Assembly: GCA_945907245.1 (NCBI GenBank)
Contig: CAMDTB010000031.1
Coordinates: forward strand, 1 to 37,822
Length of the DNA: 37,822 nucleotides
Origin: Rhizobium sp. Q54
GTDB lineage: Bacteria; Pseudomonadota; Alphaproteobacteria; SMXS01
Reading direction: 5' to 3'
A model generated the notes under the pieces. The model had not been told where the DNA came from. It worked only from the letters and a program-made list of their open reading frames with translations, and did no database searches. The position numbers and the translations under genes were made by a program. This document shows, in pieces, positions 32,659 to 37,822 of the stretch. Each line of letters starts with the position of its first letter. Position 1 is the stretch's first letter.

Positions 32659-33678
32659 TTAGGCCGCGGCCAGATAGTGGATGCTGAACAGGGACTTCCG
32701 GTCCTTCCAGGTTCGCAGCACGCGGAAACTGGCGCTCTCGGCGGCGAGGACGAACTCCGGTACCGAGTATTTGTAGGAATTCTCGGTATGGATCGTCTCG
32801 TCTCGGGCCATGGCGATCTGCTCGCCCGCCACCTCGAAACGCTGGTCGGCGGTGGATCGCAGGTGCATCTCGATGCGGCCATCCGCCTCGTTGTAAAACG
32901 CCAGGTGGCGGAATTTTTCCAGGTCGATGGTGCCGCCCAGCTCGCGGTTGATCCGTCGCAACACGTTCAGGTTGAACTCGGCGGTGACGCCTTCGTCGTC
33001 ATTGTAGGCGGGATCGAGGATGTCGCGGCTCTTGCGCAGGTCGACGCCGACCAGGAAGCCGTCACCCGGCGACAGCATTTCGTGGACGTCGACAAGGAAC
33101 TGGCGTGCCCGTCCGCGGTCCATGTTGCCGATGGTCGAGCCGGGAAAGAAGGCCAGCTTCTTGCCGCCGCATTGAGCCTCGGGCGGCAGTTCAACCGGGG
33201 TGCTGAAATCGGCGACGATCCCGCCCACCGTCATGTCGGCATAGTCGCGCGACAGGTCCTCGATGGCGGGCTCGAGCGCGGTGCGGCTGATGTCGATCGC
33301 CACATAGGCGCACGGGTTGGGCAGCGCATCAAGCAGCCGCCTGATCTTGGCGTCCGAGCCGCTGCCGAACTCGATCACCGTGACATCGCTTCCGGCTATG
33401 TCGGCTATGTCGGGGCCGATGTCGGACAGCAGCTTCAGTTCGGTGCGGGTGACGTAGTATTCCGGCGTGCGGCAGATGCGCTCGAACAGGTCCGAACCGC
33501 GCGCGTCGTAGAAATATTTTGGCGGGATCTGCTTCTGCGGCTTCGACAGCCCTTCCAGCACGTCGGCGGCGAAATCATCCTTCGGTGGATGCTGGTCCAG
33601 CAGGAACGCGGGACCGCCGCACGGTGACAAGCGGTCGGCCTGCACGGGGTCAGCGGCTTCCAGGGCGGTGTTTTCCAT
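32659..33678 (-). CDS. egtD: L-histidine N-alpha-methyltransferase EgtD
   Basis: The 339-residue SAM-dependent enzyme trimethylates histidine to hercynine, the first step of ergothioneine synthesis. It shows the EgtD pattern: PKYFYDARGSDLFERIC near residue 55, the SAM-binding VIEFGSGSDAKI, LAFFPGSTIGNM, and a C-terminal KYSVPEF followed by SIHYLA. The ATG at 33678 lies 2 bases past the egtB stop codon with AAGGA upstream, so the two are translationally linked. No egtA, egtC or egtE is seen here, so the later sulfur-transfer steps depend on genes elsewhere or on a cysteine-using EgtB. Confidence 0.95.
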   Translation of the reverse strand: MENTALEAADPVQADRLSPCGGPAFLLDQHPPKDDFAADVLEGLSKPQKQIPPKYFYDARGSDLFERICRTPEYYVTRTELKLLSDIGPDIADIAGSDVTVIEFGSGSDAKIRRLLDALPNPCAYVAIDISRTALEPAIEDLSRDYADMTVGGIVADFSTPVELPPEAQCGGKKLAFFPGSTIGNMDRGRARQFLVDVHEMLSPGDGFLVGVDLRKSRDILDPAYNDDEGVTAEFNLNVLRRINRELGGTIDLEKFRHLAFYNEADGRIEMHLRSTADQRFEVAGEQIAMARDETIHTENSYKYSVPEFVLAAESASFRVLRTWKDRKSLFSIHYLAAA

Positions 33679-33680
33679 GG

Positions 33681-35051
33681 TCAGTCGTCCTTTGCCAGCC
33701 GGATTCCCGAGAACTGCCAACGGGCGTCGGGAGGGAAGAAATTGCGATAGGTCGCCCGAACATGACCGGCCGGCGTCGCGCAGCTGCCGCCGCGCAGCAC
33801 CATCTGGTTGCTCATGAACTTGCCGTTGTACTCGCCGATGGCGCCTTCGGCCGGTCTGTAACGCGGATAGGGCGCGTAGGCACTCATGGTCCACTCCCAG
33901 ACGCCGCCGAACATCCCGCGAGTTTTCCCGCAGGCGCGGGGTTCCAGGCAAGACAGGTCGAGCCAGTTGCCATCCACCGGAAGACCGCGGGCCGCGGTCT
34001 CCCATTCCGCCTCGGTCGGCAGCCGATGGCCGGCCCAAACCGCATAGGCGGCGGCTTCGTAATAGCTCACGTGACAGACGGGCTCGGCCGGATCGATCAG
34101 CTCGCGGCCGTGCAGGGTGTAGCGCGTCCAGGCGCCGTCGCGCTGTTCCCAGTACAGCGGCGCGCGCCAGCCCCGTTCGCCGACCATGGTCCAGCCTTCG
34201 GCCAGCCACAGCGCGGGGTCGCGGTAGCCGCCCGCTTCCATGAACGCCAGGTACTCGCCGTTCGTCACCGGCCGCGACGCCAGCGCGAACGGCTCCAGCT
34301 GATGGCGGTGGCGCGGTCCTTCGTTGTCGAAGCAGAACCCGTCGCCGGCGTGGCCGATCTCGCGCAGCCCGCCCGCGAAAGGGTGCCAGGCCAGGCCGGG
34401 AGCATCGTTGCCGCCGCGCTTGCGTACACCATAAGGAGCAGGATCGAGCGGGTTGAGCGACAGTACGTGCTTGATATCCGTGACCAGCAGTTCCTGGTGC
34501 TGCTGCTCGTGGTTGAGCCCGAGCTCGACCAGCGGAACGAGCGACGGGCCGGGCCGCTCCAGCAGCGAGGCCATGGCGGTGTCCACATAGGCCCGGTAGT
34601 CCAGCACCTCGTCGACGGTGGGGCGCGACAGCAAGCCGCGCTGGGGACGCGGGAAAGGCGACCCGATCTGCTGGTAGTATGAATTGAACAGGTGGTCATA
34701 GGCGTCGTTGAGCGGCCGGTAGCCGGGCAGGTGCGGCTTCAGCAGGAAGGTCTCGAAGAACCAGGTCGTGTGCGCCAGGTGCCATTTTGTCGGGCTGGTG
34801 TCCGGCATGCTCTGGATCACCTGATCCTCGGCCGCGAGTGGCGCGGCGAGTGCGATGGAGGTTCCCCGCACGCGCGCATACGCATCGCGCACGCCGTCGC
34901 GCGAGGAATGAAGGACCGGCTGGTTGGCTGACGCCGGCGGTGGCTGGGCGGTCACGGCAGTTCCCCTGCTGTCCGAAACCGGCGTGGGCTCCGGCAATGA
35001 GATCGATGAAACGTCTTGGGGCCGCCACAGGTTCCCCCCGATAACGGCCAT
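33681..35051 (-). CDS. egtB: Ergothioneine biosynthesis protein EgtB
   Basis: The 456-residue non-heme iron sulfoxide synthase joins hercynine to a thiol donor using O2. An N-terminal DinB-like domain carries the iron ligand motifs: HLAHTTWFFE (about 91-100) and HEQQHQE (181-187). A C-terminal formylglycine-generating-enzyme-type domain includes LPTEAEWE, GGVWEWT, and VLRGGSCATP followed by YRNFFPPDARWQFSGIRL. The first 45 residues are poorly conserved and Pro-rich. ATG 35051 has a weak GGGG site; ATG 35075 is an alternative. Which thiol donor is used cannot be read with confidence from sequence. Confidence 0.94.
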   Translation of the reverse strand: MAVIGGNLWRPQDVSSISLPEPTPVSDSRGTAVTAQPPPASANQPVLHSSRDGVRDAYARVRGTSIALAAPLAAEDQVIQSMPDTSPTKWHLAHTTWFFETFLLKPHLPGYRPLNDAYDHLFNSYYQQIGSPFPRPQRGLLSRPTVDEVLDYRAYVDTAMASLLERPGPSLVPLVELGLNHEQQHQELLVTDIKHVLSLNPLDPAPYGVRKRGGNDAPGLAWHPFAGGLREIGHAGDGFCFDNEGPRHRHQLEPFALASRPVTNGEYLAFMEAGGYRDPALWLAEGWTMVGERGWRAPLYWEQRDGAWTRYTLHGRELIDPAEPVCHVSYYEAAAYAVWAGHRLPTEAEWETAARGLPVDGNWLDLSCLEPRACGKTRGMFGGVWEWTMSAYAPYPRYRPAEGAIGEYNGKFMSNQMVLRGGSCATPAGHVRATYRNFFPPDARWQFSGIRLAKDD

Positions 35052-35075
35052 ACTTGCCCCTACTTCTTGCCTCAT

Positions 35076-36488
35076 ATGGACGCTTCGCGCACCCGGAACA
35101 AGGGCGGCGCGGCGTCGTTGTCGCTGGCGGGCACCGGCATTCAAGTTGGAGGGAGGGGCATCATCGAGGACTCCGCGGAGATTCAGGCTGCGCGCGGCGG
35201 CGCGAGAGGCCGTCCGGTTTATATCGTCGACGGCGCGCGAACGCCGTTCCTGAAGGTGCGCGGCAAGCCCGGGCCGTTCTCGCCCGTCGACCTCGCCGTG
35301 CAGTGCGGGCGGCCGCTGCTCGAGCGGCAGGATATCCCGCGCGAGGGCTTCGACAGGGTGGTCCTGGGCTGCGTCAACGTCATTGCCGACGAGATGAACC
35401 CGGCTCGGGTCGCGGCGCTTCGGCTCGGCATGGGCGCCGCGACCGTCGCCTACACCATGCAGATCAACTGCGGATCCGGCATGCAGTCCATCGACACCGC
35501 GTTCCGGACCATCCAGTCCGGGCACGCCGACCTGATCCTGGCTGGCGGCGCCGAATCGCTCAGCCACGCGCCGCTGGTGTTCCGGCGCGACGCGGCGGCC
35601 TGGTTCGGCAGCCTGATGTCGGCGCGGGGTCCAGGCGCGCGGCTGAAGGCGCTGGCCGGGTTCCGGCCCCGGTTCATGAAGCCGGAGACCGGACTGGAGC
35701 GCGGCCTCACCGATCCGGTCGTGGAGCTCAACATGGGCCAGACCGCTGAAATCATCGCCCACCTGTTCCAGGTCTCGCGCGACGCCTCCGACGCCTACGC
35801 CGCGGAAAGCCACCGCCGGCTGGCGCTCGCCCAGGCCGGCGGCTGGCTTGACGGCGAGATCGAGCCGGCGATGACACGTGACGGCGCCGCATTCGTGGCC
35901 GACGACGGCGTCCGGCCCGACAGCACGCCCGAGAAGCTGGCGACGTTGAAGCCGGTTTTCGAGCCGCCCTGGGGCAAGGTCACGGCGGGAAATTCCTCGC
36001 AGATCACCGACGGCGCGTCCTGGGTGATCCTGGCGTCCGAGGAGGCACTGGAGAAGCACAGGCTGAAGCCGCGCGCGGTCATCATCGACAGCCACTGGTC
36101 GGCGCTCGACCCATCGATCATGGGCCTGGGCCCGACGCTGTGCGCCACCGAGATGATGAAGCGTCACGATATGGGCATGGCCGACATCGACCTGTGGGAG
36201 CTGAACGAGGCGTTTGCCGCCCAGGTGCTGGCGTGTCTCGCGGCGTGGAATGACGCCGACTATTGCGAGACGGTGCTCGGCCTCGACGGCAGGCTGGGCC
36301 GGATCGAGCGCGACCGCCTCAACCCGGACGGCGGCGCCATCAGCCTCGGCCATCCCGTCGGCGCCAGCGGCAACCGGATCGTGCTGCACCTGGTGAACGC
36401 GCTGCACCGGATGGACCTGCACCGAGGCATCGCCACCGAATGCATCGGCGGCGGGCAGGGCGGCGCCATGATGATCGAGAGGATCTGA
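35076..36488 (+). CDS. Acetyl-CoA C-acyltransferase (thiolase), FadI/FadA-like
   Basis: This thiolase, about 440-470 residues depending on the start, should perform the last step of beta-oxidation. It has the nucleophile Cys in INCGSGMQS, NEAFAAQVL, ISLGHPVGASGNR with the catalytic His, and CIGGGQGGAM with the second catalytic Cys. ATG 35076 is the only ATG in frame before the conserved RPVYIVDGARTPF and is given here. It would leave just 24 bases between it and the divergent egtB start, and adds an unconserved leader. A strong GGAGGGAGGGG at 35148-35158 lies seven bases before an in-frame ATC (35160), so true initiation may be there. It is followed after 2 bases by a fadJ-type gene. Confidence 0.88.
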   Translation: MDASRTRNKGGAASLSLAGTGIQVGGRGIIEDSAEIQAARGGARGRPVYIVDGARTPFLKVRGKPGPFSPVDLAVQCGRPLLERQDIPREGFDRVVLGCVNVIADEMNPARVAALRLGMGAATVAYTMQINCGSGMQSIDTAFRTIQSGHADLILAGGAESLSHAPLVFRRDAAAWFGSLMSARGPGARLKALAGFRPRFMKPETGLERGLTDPVVELNMGQTAEIIAHLFQVSRDASDAYAAESHRRLALAQAGGWLDGEIEPAMTRDGAAFVADDGVRPDSTPEKLATLKPVFEPPWGKVTAGNSSQITDGASWVILASEEALEKHRLKPRAVIIDSHWSALDPSIMGLGPTLCATEMMKRHDMGMADIDLWELNEAFAAQVLACLAAWNDADYCETVLGLDGRLGRIERDRLNPDGGAISLGHPVGASGNRIVLHLVNALHRMDLHRGIATECIGGGQGGAMMIERI

Positions 36489-36490
36489 CC

Positions 36491-37822
36491 ATGCGTCCGC
36501 TATCGAAGACCGTGCTGGCGGCGCTGGAGCCTCGCGAACTCGAGCTGGGGCTCGACATGGCATCGAGCCACATGTTGCGCCACTGGCGCTATGGACGCGA
36601 CGCGCAAGGCGTTGCCTGGCTGCTGTTCGACAAGATGGGCGCGTCGGTCAACACCATCGACGAGGAGGTGCTGAACGAACTGGCCGATGTCCTGCGTCGC
36701 CTGCTGCCGGACAATCCCGCCGGGATCGTCATCCGTTCGGCCAAGCGCGCCGGGTTCTGCGCCGGCGCCGACGTCAGCCGGTTCGCCGGCCAGATCGACC
36801 CGAGCGAGGCCGAACGCCAGCTGCTGCAGGGTCACATGGTGCTCGACGCCATATCCGAGCTGGCCATACCGACCGTGGCCGTGATTCACGGGCATTGCCT
36901 GGGCGGCGGTCTGGAACTGGCTCTGGCCTGCCGCACCCGCATCGCCGTCGATGGCGCCACATTCGTCTTCCCGGAGGTACTGCTCGGCCTCCATCCCGGC
37001 CTCGGCGGCACGGTGCGGTCGGTGGGGTTGATCCCGCCGGTCGAGGCCATGAGCATGATGCTGACCGGCAAGACCGTCCATGCCGCGCGCGCCAGGGCGA
37101 TCGGGCTGGTCGACGTCCTGACCCAGGAGCGGCACGTCGCCGCCGCCGTCGGCGATGCCGTCGCGGGCCGCATCAAGCGGCCGCAGCCGAGCCTGCGCGC
37201 CAAGGTCGAGCGGTTGCGGGCGCTGCGCGGCTTTCTCGCCAACCGGATGCGGGCGCAGGCGCGCAAGCGGGCGCCGGAAGAGCACTATCCGGCGCCCTAC
37301 GCGATGATCGACCTGTGGGAGACCTTCTCCGACCGGCCGGCCGCCATGCGCAACGAGGAGATCAGGAGCTTCGCCGGCCTGCTGGCGAGCCGCACGGCGC
37401 AGAGTCTGATCCGGGTGTTCTTCCTGCGCGAGACCCTGCGCAGGATGGGGGAATCGGGCAAGCCGATGACCCATGTCCATGTCGTCGGCGCTGGCGCCAT
37501 GGGCGGCGACATCGCCGCCTGGTGCGCGCTGAAGGGCCTGCGCGTCACCCTGTCGGACCAGAAGGCCGAGGCGATCGGCGCCGCCATGCGCCGCGCCGCC
37601 GATCTCTTCGCCAGGCGGCACCTCAACGGCATCCAGATCCGCGACGCGCTCGACCGGCTGATCCCCGATCCGGACGGCCGCGGCGTCGGCAAGGCCGATC
37701 TGGTGATCGAGGCGGTGCCCGAGCGGCTGGAGCTGAAGAAGGCGCTGTACGAGAGCATCGAGCCCCGCATGAAGCCGTCCGCCTTGCTGGCCACCAACAC
37801 CTCCAGCATCCCGCTGCGGGAC
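36491..37822 (+). CDS. Fatty acid oxidation multifunctional enzyme (crotonase + 3-hydroxyacyl-CoA dehydrogenase), 3' end cut
   Basis: The frame stays open from ATG 36491 to the window edge (444 codons), so the gene continues outside. An N-terminal crotonase domain (about 20-210) shows the oxyanion-hole GFCAGADVS, HGHCLGGGLELALACR with the first catalytic Glu, and FPEVLLGLHPGLGG with the second. A 3-hydroxyacyl-CoA dehydrogenase Rossmann fold starts near residue 329 (VHVVGAGAMGGDIA), followed by DLVIEAVPERLELKK and the LATNTSS strand. It would hydrate enoyl-CoA and oxidise the hydroxyacyl-CoA, passing the product to the thiolase encoded 2 bases upstream. Together they are a FadI-FadJ-like pair. 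Confidence 0.92.
   Translation, partial: MRPLSKTVLAALEPRELELGLDMASSHMLRHWRYGRDAQGVAWLLFDKMGASVNTIDEEVLNELADVLRRLLPDNPAGIVIRSAKRAGFCAGADVSRFAGQIDPSEAERQLLQGHMVLDAISELAIPTVAVIHGHCLGGGLELALACRTRIAVDGATFVFPEVLLGLHPGLGGTVRSVGLIPPVEAMSMMLTGKTVHAARARAIGLVDVLTQERHVAAAVGDAVAGRIKRPQPSLRAKVERLRALRGFLANRMRAQARKRAPEEHYPAPYAMIDLWETFSDRPAAMRNEEIRSFAGLLASRTAQSLIRVFFLRETLRRMGESGKPMTHVHVVGAGAMGGDIAAWCALKGLRVTLSDQKAEAIGAAMRRAADLFARRHLNGIQIRDALDRLIPDPDGRGVGKADLVIEAVPERLELKKALYESIEPRMKPSALLATNTSSIPLRD

Noticed and set aside
33681-36563. 960-codon minus-strand frame joining EgtB to an N-terminal extension over the thiolase
   Set aside because: Only the part from 35051 downward matches EgtB. The extension is antisense to the thiolase and has no recognisable domain.
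1-37822. Search for CRISPR arrays, toxin-antitoxin pairs, phage genes and defence systems
   Set aside because: No regularly spaced repeats, integrase, restriction or defence domain, or paired small toxin/antitoxin genes were seen. The only mobile DNA is the IS30 fragment at the left edge.

Overview
This is a GC-rich, densely packed chromosomal window. Gene content points to an aerobic Gram-negative alphaproteobacterium, perhaps Rhodospirillales-like: a HpnN-type hopanoid RND exporter, CreA, a cold-shock protein, EgtB/EgtD, periplasmic Cu/Zn SOD and two diguanylate cyclases. The genus cannot be fixed from sequence alone. The left edge cuts an IS30-family transposase and the right edge cuts a fadJ-type beta-oxidation gene.

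Layout. (1) 1-180: tail of an IS30 transposase running into a small palindromic repeat. (2) 203-5415, minus strand: luciferase-like monooxygenase, NTF2/SnoaL-like protein, SDR oxidoreductase and HpnN-like exporter, probably one transcript. (3) 5494-7188, minus: a membrane GGDEF protein split by one in-frame TAA. (4) 7355-10682: VOC protein, a second NTF2-like protein, a P450 with its [3Fe-4S] ferredoxin, and a ferritin-like protein. (5) 10684-12689, minus: Acg-type nitroreductase, CreA, cold-shock protein with a clear terminator. (6) 12878-19237, minus: class I amidotransferase, Fe-dependent alcohol dehydrogenase, aldehyde dehydrogenase, glutamine-synthetase-like ligase and ethanolamine-type permease. 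Together these form a coherent gamma-glutamylation pathway for an amino alcohol, most simply ethanolamine. (7) 19728-25639: Rieske oxygenase alpha subunit, transglutaminase-like protein, two unknown small proteins, N-formylglutamate amidohydrolase, a variant methionine aminopeptidase and a YqhA-family membrane protein. (8) 25819-30884: MHS-type MFS transporter, APC permease and a second diguanylate cyclase. Between the last two lies a 148-bp scar that joins the start of a small membrane ORF to the last codons of a KdpE-like regulator. (9) 30991-35051: small membrane protein, MgtC, SodC, then egtB-egtD for ergothioneine. (10) 35076-end: thiolase and a FadJ-type multifunctional enzyme, a two-gene beta-oxidation operon.

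The best leads are the predicted gamma-glutamyl-ethanolamine pathway, the apparent loss of a kdp operon, the GGDEF gene with a nonsense codon between membrane helices, and the methionine aminopeptidase with a metal-ligand Asp replaced by His. I see no CRISPR array, phage module, tRNA or rRNA. No clearly new multi-gene defence or biosynthetic system is evident. Several gene remnants and the IS end suggest ongoing gene loss and rearrangement.
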